DNA of 64,000 nt from Sordaria brevicollis (lineage: Eukaryota; Ascomycota; Sordariomycetes; Sordariales; Sordariaceae). Made by a program: the position numbers and the translations under genes. Positions 9,408-22,300 of the stretch are shown in pieces; within the stretch, counting starts at the first letter, position 1; each line of letters starts with the position of its first letter. The notes beneath the pieces were generated by a model. That model made no database searches, was not told where the DNA came from, and saw only the letters and a program-made list of their open reading frames with translations. The stretch is from NCBI GenBank assembly GCA_033439795.1, contig JAUTDP010000008.1, forward strand, positions 620,001-684,000, given 5' to 3'.

Positions 9408-12009
9408 GGTGGGCGGCCTTCTGGACAAACGGCGCCGTTCGGTGGGGCTTCCATACGACAACCCACGGTACCGACGTCGACAACAAGGTGACGAGCCAAC
9501 GATATCCTCGCCGTGTTTCTCAGTTGTCTTGGGTTCCGAAACTAAGGTCGTCGCAAAGTGACAGTTGTGTCAGGATAATGCCTGCTCAGGGGGTGATCGT
9601 ATATGTCGTCGGCGTCCGGGCGTTGAGAGGTCAAAGCGTGGGTTCGAGACAGGTGATAAAAGGACGGAAGGCCGCCTTGCATTAACAGGTTTGTTGTGTC
9701 ATGTAGTACGGTACGTGTTCGCAGTATGTATGGTTCGTAGTATGGTTCGGAGGTGGTGTGCCGGTTCGGTTGTTGTTGTTGACTTGTTGAGGAACGGGGC
9801 ACGGCAGGCGGAAGATGCGAACGTCGAACGGGAGAAGGTTGTCGAGAAAGAGGAACGATGGACAGGATCCCGGAGAGGGGGGAAGGGGGGATCTTCCGAG
9901 CTCGACGTTTGCCCGTGTGTCTCGAACGAACTGTCGCAATTTCGGGCGATATGTCGTTTCTTTTTTGTTGACCTGTGTAGAGATATGGACGAATAGGAGG
10001 AGGTGGCCAATTGGGCTGTGTTCGTAGAAGGGGGAAGCTTGTTTCTTTTTTTTCGATGTCTCGGACACCCCAATTGGCGATATGACGGCAGCCGAGGAGG
10101 GATGGTGTTGTCAGTGCGACTGTTTACTTTCTGGTAGTCACCTTGGATGAAAGTCTTGTTTGGTGATGTTCTTGGTTGTCGTCGCAAAAAGCCTCAGTAA
10201 CCTCTAACAATTATCCCCGCGGGGTGTGGTCAAGATGAAAGACCACCTTGCTTGAGTGCTTGGAGGGGGACGAGAGATGATGACGGAAAAAAAGGGGACA
10301 AGAGTTCCCAAAACGTTCTCGAAAGTGGATGCCCACCACTCTCTGAGCAAATGGGTGTGGAGCGGGCGGTCGCCGGGATGCAGGTTCGAAATGCAGCCAT
10401 GTTTTGGCCCTGCAGCAGCGCTCTTTCCCTGACCTCTGGTTGGTCTGTTTGACAGTGACGAGCAGTGACAGGCGCAATGCGGTTGACGGACAGCACCCCC
10501 ACCCGCTGAGGACCTCCTGTGGGCCGCTCTTGTGCTGCCCCAAACTGGCTGACAATCCTCCTGCCAAGACTTTTGAGTAAGTCGCCACTAACAATTATCT
10601 CAACATGTGAATAGCCTCAGTCTTGTTTTCTCTCGAGTTCTCTTCCACGTTCTAGAGACAACACCATGAGTTATTTTCCGAGACCATCACCAACTCAAAA
10701 TCTACACCAACACCACGGCACAGTTTGTGCCTCAACAAACATTTCGTTGCATGTTGCATCACCAACCAATCGGGCATCAACAGCAAGCCTGTGATGGTTC
10801 CTTTGGTTCGCCAACAACTGTCCAATCGTTTTCCTTGTCACACTTGCGCCTCCAAAGTGCCTCCAGTGCCTCCAGTGCCTCCCTGTGGCCTCCGAGTTTC
10901 CGACTCGTTTCCAGCGTCATGGATCCAGGGGTTTGTCCCACATCACTGCCACCGTCACCTTGAAGCCATCACCACCGGGACCACAGCTGAAGGTGCGCCA
11001 AGACATTCATAGAATCCTATGATACAGGCGTCGGAAGAAGGACCGGATGGATGTCCTCAATTGCCTCAGTACTAGTATCAAGCCCTCAAAATGATCACTT
11101 TGACGAGTTGAAGAGATCAAGAAGAAACGAAAACAAACGACATCACCAATGTGAAGTTCCACATTCAAGATCACCATCTCCGTAGTTCATGCCCCAATAG
11201 ACCCATGTGAATGCCCAGAATCATGCCCTGGAAATCTGGAAATGGTGGCAGGGGAGTCCCAATGCCGTGTTCGCCCTACATACCTCTTGCGGGGGTTGCC
11301 GATCCGCCGGTAAAAAGGGGTCGTGATGACGCCTCCTGTGTTTGGTCGGGTCAAGAAGACTTCAGCGAAATCCCGTCAAACCGCATATATGTACTCGGAA
11401 GGTCTGCGAGTTCGTCCAGCCATCTTAAAAGACAGAGATTCAACGCCTGGCTGTGAAATCGCAACTGATCTACAAAATGCAAAAGATTCTCTTGAACCTG
11501 TATTTTGATGTATCCAGGTCAGCTAACGCCTCAGTCTTAAGGCGAAACACAGCAGGATGAAAGCAAGATGCCTTGAGAAGCCGGGCCGAGGTTTCTATCT
11601 ACTATAGTCAAGAAACCAGTGTTGGACTGTACAGAAAACCTCAGCTCTTGTCTCGCAAACCTCGCCGTCGTCAACCAGATCCTGACCTGGCTGACCCTCA
11701 ACCCTGCTTTCCAATGCACATCATCATGCCCTGGCCTTGTTTAAAGTCTCCATAACCATGCCTAACATCACGAGCCTAGCCTGCCAACTCCACTGATCGC
11801 CCGGTTTCGATAGCGGCAATAGTGGACCACCACGACGTCAACCTCCTGGGCCCGGGGGACTTCCGGGAAACTCCCGGTCTTTTCATCCCCGTCCTGAACT
11901 CCAGTTTCAACCTCCTTCCATGCATATTCCGTCAAACTCAACACCAAATGCCCAACAATTGAGGCTCCGTAGAAGTGACAGAAGCCCTCAGTGCCAACTC
12001 GCAACCCCT
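9408..12009. other. 2.6-kb region between the Cnn_1N and dehydrogenase genes
   Basis: The part next to 9408 is the promoter and leader of the Cnn_1N gene. The part next to 12009 is the 3' side of the dehydrogenase gene. Many short frames occur on both strands, but none combines an ATG, a plausible composition and family features. The word CTAACAATTATC occurs at 10204-10215 and again at 10588-10599. Confidence 0.4.
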
Positions 12010-13424
12010 TCAAGCCCTAACAACAACATCATCCATAGGACACCCCCTTCCCACACTCTCATTTCTCGTCTTCTCCGTTACAATCTTTCGGGTTAACTCC
12101 ATGAGTCTATCAGCCAACTCATCACTCTGCGCCAGCTCACTGCCAGCTTCCGGCTTGCACGGCGCACAAATCCACTGTCCGCCCTCGTTGGCCATGGTCA
12201 CGGCCCAAACCGTGGGGACCGCGCCCTCAAATTGCGATTTCTTGAACGGTTCCATCAGGTGGGACATTGCGTAGCCGGAAATTGGGTATCTTTTGGTTTG
12301 TTAGTAACCACCGATAGAAAGAGAGGGGGGAATGGGTGGTGAAGAGAGAGGGGATGAAAGAAGGGGAAAACGAAAGAAAAAAGACTAACGGCTCATGAAT
12401 ATCCTCCACACTCTGCTTCGTACTAACAAACCCCGGATGGGTGGCATTCATCACCACCTTTCCTTTCCCCTTTCCCATCCTCCCTGTAACTTCCCTATCA
12501 AAATACCTCCCATACAAAATCCCCGCCAACTTACTCCGTCCATACTGTCCATTAGGCCCCACATCCTCATTAATCTCCTCCAAACTCTCAAACCTCGTGT
12601 TTCCCGGCGCCGCACTATGCAAATTACTACTCTGATTACTTATCCTCACCGTCTCCCCCTTCTCCTCCGCAGTCTTTTTCATCAACGGCAGTAGGTGGCT
12701 GGTGAGGATGACATGTCCAAAGTGGTTAGTAGCCATATGCCTATCCACCCCGTAACTCGTCAGGGCGGGTTTCATTATCCCCCTCCCGCTGTTATTGACG
12801 AGGATATCCAACCGATCCGTGTCCCGCTTGATCTGTTCAGCCACTTTCGCAACCTCAGCCCAGTCCTCCAGGTCGCAGTGTATCCACTTCACCCTTTCCG
12901 CAACGGCAGGGCCCAACTCAGTGCGGATGGAATCGAGCGCGCCGTCAAAGGTGGCTTGCTTGCGCGAGAGGATGTAGAGTTTGGAGAGGTTGTGTTTGAG
13001 TAAGGTGAAGGCGACGCCGAAGCCGATTCCTTCGGAGCCGCCGGTTATGACGGCCACTTTACCGCTGAGGTCGGGGGTGTCGTCGAGGGAGAAGGAGGTG
13101 GTTCCGATTGTGGAGGCGGGGCCGCCGAAGTTGGAGGCTATTGAGTCCTGCAGACGGAAAAGAAGGGGGGTGTTAGTGTGGTGGATGGATGGAGGAAGGG
13201 AAGGGAAGGGAGGAGGGTGTTACCCTGATTTTGTCCATGCTGGGTATTTTGGCTAGGTAGCGAGCTTGGGAGGTTGAGAAGGGTCGTCTGGTTGGGATAG
13301 TGGATGAGGATGATGGTCGTGCGGTTGAAGCGATGGGTGCAAGTCTACTTGTTCGAGAAGCTAGAGATGTTGGTGATAGAATAGCTGTGCGAGCGAGCCG
13401 TTGAGAGAGTTTGGTGGTTGACAT
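12010..13424 (-). CDS. short-chain dehydrogenase/reductase, probably mitochondrial
   Basis: NAD(P)-dependent oxidoreductase of the extended short-chain family. Substrate unknown; closest in style to retinol-dehydrogenase/WWOX-like members. Three exons: 13424-13224, 13147-12390 and 12289-12010, 412 aa. Introns of 76 and 100 nt have donors GTAACA and GTTAGT, branches CACTAAC and TACTAAC, and acceptors CTGCAG and AAAAG. Reading phases agree across both. Cofactor motif TGGSEGIG is at 102-109, NNSG at 185-188, and the catalytic YGRSK (Y269, K273) with upstream serines. Residues 1-67 are rich in Ser/Thr/Arg with no acidic residue before about residue 63, and contain RRPFSTSQARYLAKIP, a good mitochondrial presequence. 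Without splicing, the long middle frame would lack both the start and the C-terminal part (MSHLMEPFKKSQFEGAVPTV). Confidence 0.88.
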
Positions 13425-14084
13425 GGTAGGTGAAGCTGTTCAGGACTGTGGTCCGGTGATGTTCTTATTCAATCCTGTCCAGGAAAACGGGAAGAACAGC
13501 TTTCTAAGTGAGGAGTGGAATAGTGATGCCCATCCTACGCAATCATATATCACGACAATATCGGTCGATACGAATATTCGTGTATGTACGCCCGTGTCAA
13601 AAAGTAAGATGACGTTGTCGTGACCTAAAGCCACGCGGGCAAAGGGTTGCAAGTTTGGAGCATTTGCATCGGAGCGGCGCATATTCGAGATCTCGGTGCG
13701 GAGGCCCGCGCTGCGGTATCGATCTGCACCGCACTTACACGGGATTGGCCAGCGCTGAGATCCCGCTAAGATCGGTCCAAGGGGGGCGCCCTTTGTCCAT
13801 CGGGATGACGATGAAAGGTTAACATTCGGACCCTATAATTCATTGCTCAGCAAACCAGTATCAGATTGTACAATCGGAACTTGCTGCAAAGAAGGATGAT
13901 GATTAAAGGAAACAGTACAATGAAGGTGGTCATGGTGGTGATTATGGTGCTGAACCATCCCGCCAAGACATATTCCATGATCTGAATGGCATCATACATT
14001 TCGATATAGACCTATTTCACTGCTTGAATGGCATCTTCGAGGTAAGGTTACCCCTTTGGTATAGGTGACAGTTAACGTCTAGGG

Positions 14085-14144
<60 letters not shown>

Positions 14145-14191
14145 GAATGAAGTTTATGAACACAATCCGTTCCGTACATCATCTGAGAGCC
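13425..14191. other. intergenic region with a long A tract
   Basis: Promoter of the dehydrogenase (right-to-left gene starting at 13424) and the 3' side of the first CorA-like gene. The only striking element is the poly(A) run annotated separately. Confidence 0.4.
14085..14141. repeat. 57-nt poly(A)/poly(T) tract
   Basis: An unbroken run of A on the plus strand (T on the strand of the adjacent CorA-like gene), lying 50 bp beyond that gene's stop codon. It could be a slippage-expanded homopolymer or the tail of a short retroposed sequence. I see no target-site duplication around it. Confidence 0.9.
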
Positions 14192-17100
14192 TCATGCAGT
14201 CTCTCTATCAACGCGTTGAATGGATGAAGTTTCTCTCCGCCTGCCGATAATGCTTGTCCCATCAACACCGCCCATTTCCAAAGCAAATGCCCCTGTACGG
14301 TTATCATCCGCTGTCTCTCGCCCAGGGGTTGTAGGATCCAATTGTGTTCGTCCAAGAACCGATCGCTTCGGATGTTCAAGTTGAGTGGACGCTACTTCTA
14401 TTTGTGAAGCCGAGGAGACTTGTATGTGACTGGCGCTTGATCCGGCGGTAGATGGCGACAAGTCTTTTCCAACCAAATCCAGACCCCTTTTGCGGATGAA
14501 GTCCACCCCGGAAGGCTTCTTCTTCTTGTCCACGGCTGCATCTCCGAATGCGAATCGTACCGCGGTCCTTCCGTCGAGCTCTGCGTATTCGAATTTGAGT
14601 CCAGTCCTCTTCTCAAACTCCTTCCGACGTATTGCCCGCCGCACATCGCTCTCTGCAAGCCGCTTCATGTATAACGACTCCGATTCCATTTCCCGCCTCA
14701 GAGCCGCAAGTGGAAAGCGTCCCTCGACGCGGTAAGACAGCCAGACACCGTAGATTCCGGACCGTATCAACACCATGTTGAACATATAAGCTATTGCGGC
14801 TGCAACACCGAGCACAGGACTGATCAAGGCTTTGCAGATCGACCAGATACTCATTCGGAAGGACTTGTTGAATGCAATGATGATGGTAACAAAGATGATG
14901 CTGATGGAAATAGGGACTGCAATCATGGTAAGCACATGTATCTGCATATTAGTGATGGATTGCATGGCATGCTTGGAAGGATTTGGCTTACACATCAGTT
15001 TGAATTGATCCTTAAGGGTCATGGGGCCCTCCCCAGTGAACTCCACGTTGTTCATCCCGAAAAGACTGGAAATGAAGGAGGGCGGTACCTAGATAGAATG
15101 TAAGCTGGGGTTCTTCTGCAAATTTATCTGCGAATCTTAACCCACGAAAATAACCGTTACGACGGTAAACATCATGATAGCCCGTCCTTGTCTTGCTGAT
15201 TCATTGGCTTGCCGCGCCGATTCCCAAGCCTGTACTAAGCTTGCCTGCTGCTGCTTCTGGGCAACAAGATCACTCATCTGGAGACACGTTAGTTGGGCAT
15301 ACTCCAGCTGCGGAATGTTAATGGGAATGTTGCTTACGGCCACTGCTGTACTTTGTGACCATTTCTTCAACCTTTGCAGCTCGTTCAGCTGGTTGTCAAA
15401 GCTGCAGATAAGCTCGCCGGACCGATCTTTAAACCGTTTCAGCTCTTCCTTTTTCTTCAAAAGATTCCGTTCAGCGTAATGGCAAAATCGTTGGATCACG
15501 TCTTTCTGCTGGTGATGAATATCGATCATCGCCTCGAGATCGTCCGTAGCTTCTCGGAGTTCTTGCTGAAGTTTCTGCACAAAATAGACGTCAAGGTTCG
15601 CCACGGGTGCTCACATAGACTTTAAGGTCTGGTCATGGGCAGCTGTGCTTACCTCCTCTTCACTATTGTCTAGCAGAGAAAAGTGCAAGTCTGACAAGGC
15701 GGCAAACGGCGATGGGTCGCTGTATAGCAAAGTAGCTTTGGAGAACCAATGTCTGAGTTCCCCGAGAATTGCCGCGTGACGTCTGCGCTGAATACCCAAG
15801 CTCCTCGTTAAAAGCTTGATACAATGGCTTATGGTATGGAGGTGCAGCGAAGTACTCACAATTCGGCCAATCACTTCAGAAAATATATCCAGAACGTGGA
15901 ATTGGCTCTGTACGGTCACTAGCGTTGTTAGTCAACTGGCCGAATTTGATGTGAAGTAGAGTTTAAAGAATGGATACTCGCATTGATGTTCCTTCGATCA
16001 AGCAGCACAAAACAGCATTCGGCCAAGATGATAAGCCCTATTTCATAGACAGTTTGAGGCTGATCGTCACTACGCGATGCTGGCTTTGTGCCCAAGGGTC
16101 GCAGTCGTTCTCGTATTGACTCGTGAACGCCTCGTATGGGCTGCTTAGCATTATCTTGCCAACCCTGCGGGAAGGATGTGATGATCGTTTGTTCGTCGAG
16201 AATCCACATCCACAACTCATCGACCATGATCAGGCGCGGCACCCGCGTGATGTTCTGCTTGCATTCCTCGCATCCGTAGAGGTCTGTATAGGCGTAATGC
16301 TTAATCGGACCTCTTGCTGTTGTCAAGTAGTGCAAGGCAGGTTGCTCGGCCTGATCAACTTGTGGGCTGCTCGTATCTTGACCAAACCCCGTGATGTGCT
16401 TTGGCAGGGAGATAAACCTGTTGGGTAGCCTGGTTAAGTGAATGGTTCATTCAAAGCTTTCTTGCTCTCCGTGAGAGTACTGACCTATAGAACGGCTCGG
16501 AATCACAGCTGGTCTCTTGACACACCGTCTGATCCTTGTCTCGGGATGCCATTGCTCCGAATCCTCTGCTGATACATTGGCGAAGAGTCCGGCGGGGATG
16601 AATGGATGCACCCTCGAAAAGATACTGCTCAATCATTTTTCGGTCCTTGAACATTGACATGGCCTCATAAAGCCTGGAGGCGTCGATTAAGTATTGTCCA
16701 AGTTTGCTTTGAACTTGCAGCCGTCCGGTCGTGTCAATTGTGATATTCTTGTTTAGCCCCCGAGGCAGAACCATGAGCTCAGTCTTCGAGGACAGGACCG
16801 TTGGCCGTTGACCATCGTTTGGTTTATGCGATCGACAAGGGGTTTTCTGTTTGTCTTTCTCCCCAGGTCTGGGAAGCCCGCTCCGTTTCCAAATGCGTTC
16901 TTTCCTTTGTATTCGCTCCTTAACCCAGGCATCATCGTCTTGCCTATCCGCGATACTGGCTATTATCCTTGACAGGTTCTTCTGAGCGCGATTGGTTTCC
17001 CAGTGAAGGTAGGGCATCTAAGTGTATAAAGAAACCGGTCAGGGCCTTGATGTGGATGTACGGACAACAAACTTACAAATAACACAATATCTTCAGCGTC

Positions 17101-18340
17101 GTGCGCATTATGGCTCAGCTCGGAGGTTACCGACTTACAGAGCGGACGCATATGTCTAGCATGGACAATATTATCTCGCGCACCTTGCTGTTGACCACGC
17201 CAGTTTTGGGGTCGTAGGAGCGGTACGTCCGATGATTGGAAGGTTGCACCACAAGTTTTGACTGCAAGACCTGGCTCAGTTTGTGCATAGTAGTTTTTCA
17301 TTATCTTCTGTGAAGTCAATTAGCAAGTCACAGCTCAAAGCTTTGCTCGGATTCATGGCCCAGGGGTACAATACCTCAATCCACTATGAATAGTCCGTTA
17401 GTGATATGTTTCTTGCAGTAAAGAGTTGTCGAAGACCCACTGTCATGTTATTAGATGGAATATGAAGATACCGGACTCTGTGAGGATGTCCGGAGCCACC
17501 AATTGTGTCCCTCCGGAAGATGGTTCGGTTCTTCGTTCGCTCAAAATTAATTGCGAGATCTCCTTCCTCATCCAGTAGTCGACTGATTGAGATACGTTGG
17601 TCTGGAAATCTGCCCTTAATATGAGGACCGGCCTCGTCAATAGGTCTCAAAACCCGTTTCGAAGTGGTAGCTTGATCAGATTCCGGTACAGCCGAGACCC
17701 TGGCGTCATGAACTTCAAACTGGATTAGGTAGGCATGAACGTCCCGTTCAACTCGGTACTCTTGCTCAGCGGGGCCCGCGGCATTGTCCTCGATATTTTG
17801 GTTTCTTCTGATGAAGCTTTGAACCTCACGGCGACCGGTTTCAGTCCTGGAGATCTCCGAGATATTGTACTGTCCTGGGAGAACTGTGTCAGTCGGCTTT
17901 CCTTCCCCTTTCCGCCACGTCCGAACTGCTTGAATGCCATCCTTGAATTGCTGGGAGAGGAGCCATTCTTGTCGACTTTGCTCAACAGTGGAGATAAGAG
18001 TTGGCTGCCCGCTAGAGACGGGGGCTCCTATCATAGCACTTCGCAGCATCTCGGCTCGTTTGTATCGTGCCTCAATTGCAATCGCCACGCTGAGCATTCG
18101 CTCCTTCCTTGTCTCCTCACTCTGACGCTCATGGTCCCAAATCCCGTTGGATTCATTGAAGAGGCAAGGGCGTTGGCAGATCTCGATACAATCGAAGTAA
18201 TGTCGTTCCAGGTCTTTTACGGACCTCCCGGAAGGTTCGGCTAGCAGCCCAGAGTTTGGCTTAGATATTTTGGAAAGGTGTGAACACTTGTCAAGGTCCA
18301 CAATCGAAGAATCGTAGGAGGAGCTGCAAGTTGAGTCCAT
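14192..18340 (-). CDS. CorA-like Mg2+ transporter family protein, copy A
   Basis: Probable membrane protein of the CorA metal-transporter superfamily in its large fungal form. Eleven exons: 18340-17441, 17383-17375, 17307-17077, 17017-16485, 16417-15978, 15918-15860, 15787-15653, 15574-15338, 15277-15146, 15088-14992, 14916-14192; 1165 aa. All introns are 57-78 nt and all phases agree. The core is a hydrophobic helix (MMFTVVTVIF) leading to FGMN at 902-905, the CorA signature, then a second helix (PISISIIFVTIIIAF) and a third hydrophobic stretch (about 955-975). The large N-terminal part is cytosolic and shares HIPSNNM, MPYLHWET, HPRRTL and MVDxLWMWxLDExTIITSFP with copy B. The 9-nt second exon encodes WIE. 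Transport of Mg2+ is a family property, not shown here. Many fungal members are large accessory-genome proteins of unknown role. Confidence 0.85.
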
Positions 18341-19319
18341 GCTAGAAAAGTGCCTGGTTGGGTTACAATGAGCACAAAACGGGTAGAATTAAAGTCACTC
18401 AAGGAGAATCTTTTCGAAGAAAATATCAAATAACTCAAGACGGCATGTAGGCCGGGTGAAAGAGTTCGAAGGGTGCGTGGACGGTTTGTACGTAGCGTGT
18501 CGAGCTCGATGATACCACATAGCCTTTTAGGTTAGTGTCGGTAACAGCCACGAGTCCTCCGATATTAAAGCTCGAGTAGAACAAACTTACCGGTGAAGGC
18601 AGATTATGAGGCTGGTACGCTGTGACAGGCTGAGTTGAGGCCTCCCAAAGTGCAACTGGGTAAATTTTGCACTGCCCAACGCCATGAATGGGATATGCTG
18701 AAAGTGGCGTTACGAGAAGAACATCCGACCAGGGACAAGACAAACGAGCAAACCAAGCCCATCTCCCGATCAGGAGGAGGCAGCATGGCGAACCAAAGGC
18801 TGTCGTGAAACATACAACGATTGGTTAGGAGCGAGGCTGAGAGCAAACCTCGATATGTCCACCCAAGAGGTGATATAAAAGACTGTGATGATGGAGCAAC
18901 CGGATCTAGATTGAAAGCAGATACAAAGTAGACCTTTGGATGAAAGTCGCCGGCAAGTAAAACCTGGTTGGACGGAACGGAAGTCTGCATGCCGGGTGTG
19001 CACACTTAGCAGCAGGGGCGGGAAGGTGCAAACCGCAATGCAGAGCAGCCAACCCTCCACAAGCCGGGTGCGAACGAACTTGACCACCAGGCTCCACACA
19101 CCCGTCTTACCCCTTGCCCCGAGGAGAAAGAATAAAAGAGGCGCGAAATAGGATGAGTAGATGGCCCTGAGCATGCGGTCTAACTGGCGAGCTTAGGGTG
19201 GGAATCACGACGAACCGATGTGTCTTAAAGATGGAAAGATCTTGGAGCAGCACAACTTTAATTGTGAAACTGAGCAGGGACGCCCACTTACAGACACCTA
19301 ACAACATGGAAACACTCGT
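18341..19319. other. spacer between the two tandem CorA-like genes
   Basis: About 980 bp that must contain the 3' UTR of copy B and the promoter of copy A. Short frames on both strands show no family features. Confidence 0.4.
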
Positions 19320-22300
19320 CTACCGCTCATTCCCATGGTGATCATCAATAGTAATAACAAAGTCCTTCGACCCCCGGGGTCCATCATCATCATCATCATC
19401 AGCAACAACACCCGCCCGCGACTGCGCATCATCCGCAGTCGAGACATCATGCAGCGTATTAGCGCCGCTCATATCCATTCCCGTCGTCCCGGTCGGCGTC
19501 AGGACATCCCCCATCCCACCCGAAGCAGTCGTAAGCTGGAACCTCGGCGTCCTTGGCCTACGGCTCATGCCATTATTCTCCACGTCGCTACTTCCCTCGT
19601 TCATATTATTAAAGTTGTCGTAATGCGCCCAAGCTGCCGGTTCTGACCTGCCCGTTTTGGTCGAGCCAGCAGCATTGGTTGCTCTGGATGCTGTGCTCGT
19701 CGTCGGGCTGGGTGCTGGAGATTCCCACCGTTTCTTGAGTCGGTTCCAGAGTCCACCTTCTTCTGCATTGGCATTTTTCTCAATTTTTGCACTGTTGGTC
19801 CGCTCCTCCCTCCGTTTTCTTCTCTTGGCCTTTTGCACCTCGCGCTTCATCTCGCGTACTTGTTTCTCAGTCTTGTGCAAGATCTTTTGCGATTGCCACT
19901 CTTCGCGGAAGGAAACCCAGTAGCCGTAGAGACCGGAGCGGACGATGAGCAAGGTGGTTACGTAGCTGTAGATGGACCACAGCGTGGCGCGGAGCAGGTT
20001 GCTGAATGCTGTGACGAGGGTTATGATGGTTATGCCGATTGAGATTGTGACTGAAAGGTGTTAGTATCGTTGTTGGTATTGGCAAGCATGACAAAGATGA
20101 CATACACATAAGCTTGAGTTCATATCGCAGTGTCATGGACCCTTGATCGGTAAACTCTTTGTTGTTCATGCCGAAAATGCTGGACATAAAGGAAAGTGGC
20201 AACTGTGGGAAGCAAGATGTCAGTAAACGACGTGTGGATAGCAAGAGGCAGTTGGAAAACCTACGAAGACAATGGTAACGATGGTAAACATCATGACCGC
20301 TCGACCCTGACTAACGGACTCTTCAGCCTGCCTAACTGACTCCCACGCTTGAACGACGCTAGCTTGCTGTTGCTTTAGCGACAACAGGTCATTTACCTAA
20401 GCGATTATGTCAGTAAGACTGCCAGTGGTTAATATGGTGACCAAGTAATTGACGTACGCTATCAGCAGTACTCTTTGCCGCGCTTCTGAGTCCCTCCAAC
20501 TCTTCAATCCGATCTGTAACTTCTGAGAGAAGCTCTTGGTATTGAATCCGGAACCACACCAGCTGCTGTCTCTTGATCATCTTCGCCCTTTCTTGCTCTC
20601 GGGTCCGCGAGCGGTCTCTGTTTGGTTCAGCTTCTGCCTCCCCAGGAAAGGGAAAGCCTTTGTAGTTGCGGTAGCGCTCATCAGCAGTTGGGTTCGCATA
20701 ATCTTCTTTGAAGTCGTTGCCATTAGCCCGGCCTTCAGGATCCAAAATGTGCTCAACGTGCTTGTAGAATCGCCTGATCAAATCTCGCTGTTTTCGGTGG
20801 ACATGGAGCATGATGTCCAGCTCGTCGAGGATGTCCTTCACTTCCCGCTGCAGCTTACCCTCCGGGTTGATATCGAGTAGAGGCACATGTAGTTCGGACG
20901 AGTCCACATATTTCGACCTGGCACGATAGATCTCGGAAGCCTTCTGTGTCCAATGCCAAACGTGCTGAAATGATATGGTGTGTTGGTTCGTCACGCGCCC
21001 AATGGCTTCTGAAAAGATATCAACCACTTGAGGTTGCCCCTCGTCGGCTCTGGTGCGGTCAAAGAACGTATTGGAACACTCGTCGAGAATGATAAGCGCC
21101 AGATCGTAGACGGATCGAATCTGATTCTTCCGCACAGACTTAAGTCGGGTACGTATTGACCGGTGAACACCTGACAGGTCATGCTTGTTGACACCATACC
21201 GTCGTGGGAAGGACGTGATAATGGTTTCCTCATCGAGCACCCACATCCAGAGCTGATCGACCATCACGAGCTGAGACACCTTCTTGATGTCGCTTCTGCA
21301 CTGGTCGCAGCCATACTGGTCTATCTTTTCATCATGATCGGTCCATCTCCATTTGCACGACGGATCGCACGTGTCGTTGGATGGTTGGTGGCAGTGTTCC
21401 TCGTCAAGTCTGCCCTCGACTTGGTTGCGATGGCTACCATGACTCTGTGGTTCGGTACGCCCCGTGAAAGCGTTCCCCACAGCGCCAAAGCACCCGGTCC
21501 CTGCTCGTGTCTCCTTAGGAGGCATCAACTTTTCCAACTTGTGACAAAGGTCGCGGTTGGTATGAGTATCCCGGTAGACAACTTGGTCCCTGTCCCGAGC
21601 CTTTGTAGTCCTCAGGGTCCAGTAGAATGACTGATCGAGGGTTCGACGTGGGTGGAGCGGCGGGTCGTGGAAGAGGTACTTCTCTAGCATACGCTGATCT
21701 CGAAAAGTGGACATAGCCTCGTAGAGCCGGGCAGCGTCAACGAGATATTGACCCAGCGCGTTCTTCACACACAGCCGCCCGGTGTGGTCGATAACGGCTT
21801 CGTCACGGACACCTCGAGGCGTCATGATTCGGGTAACAGCTGCAGTCAGAGTTCTCGAAACCCGTTTGGTAGGTGTCATATTGAGCTCGCTTTCCGTGAT
21901 ATGCTGTTGAAGGACGGGATCACATGCTGCGCTATCGTGTGGTACCCTCGTCTTCTGAGCTCTGGCAAGTTCGCTCCTCGCGCTTATACGGAGTTTCTTT
22001 TGTTCGATCTTCTTTTCTTCCTGCTTTTGACGGTATTTGTCGGATTCTTCATCGATCATTTTCGATATGCTCTCCCTCATACGGTCGGTTTCCCAGTGTA
22101 GGTAAGGCATCTGGAAAATGGATTGGTTAGCAACGCAAGAAGATATGGGAGAGCTGATTACATACGAAGAGAACGATGTTCTTGGGGTTTTGTTCGATAT
22201 GGCTTGGTTCCGAGGACACGACCTCGCAAAGGGCGCGCATGTGTCTGGCGTGTACAACGCCGCTTCGAGTGCCTTGCTGTTGGCCTCGCCAGTATTGTGG

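Noticed and set aside
10211..10594. 127-codon minus-strand frame upstream of the Cnn_1N gene
   Set aside because: No recognisable feature, and overlapping frames on both strands are equally open.
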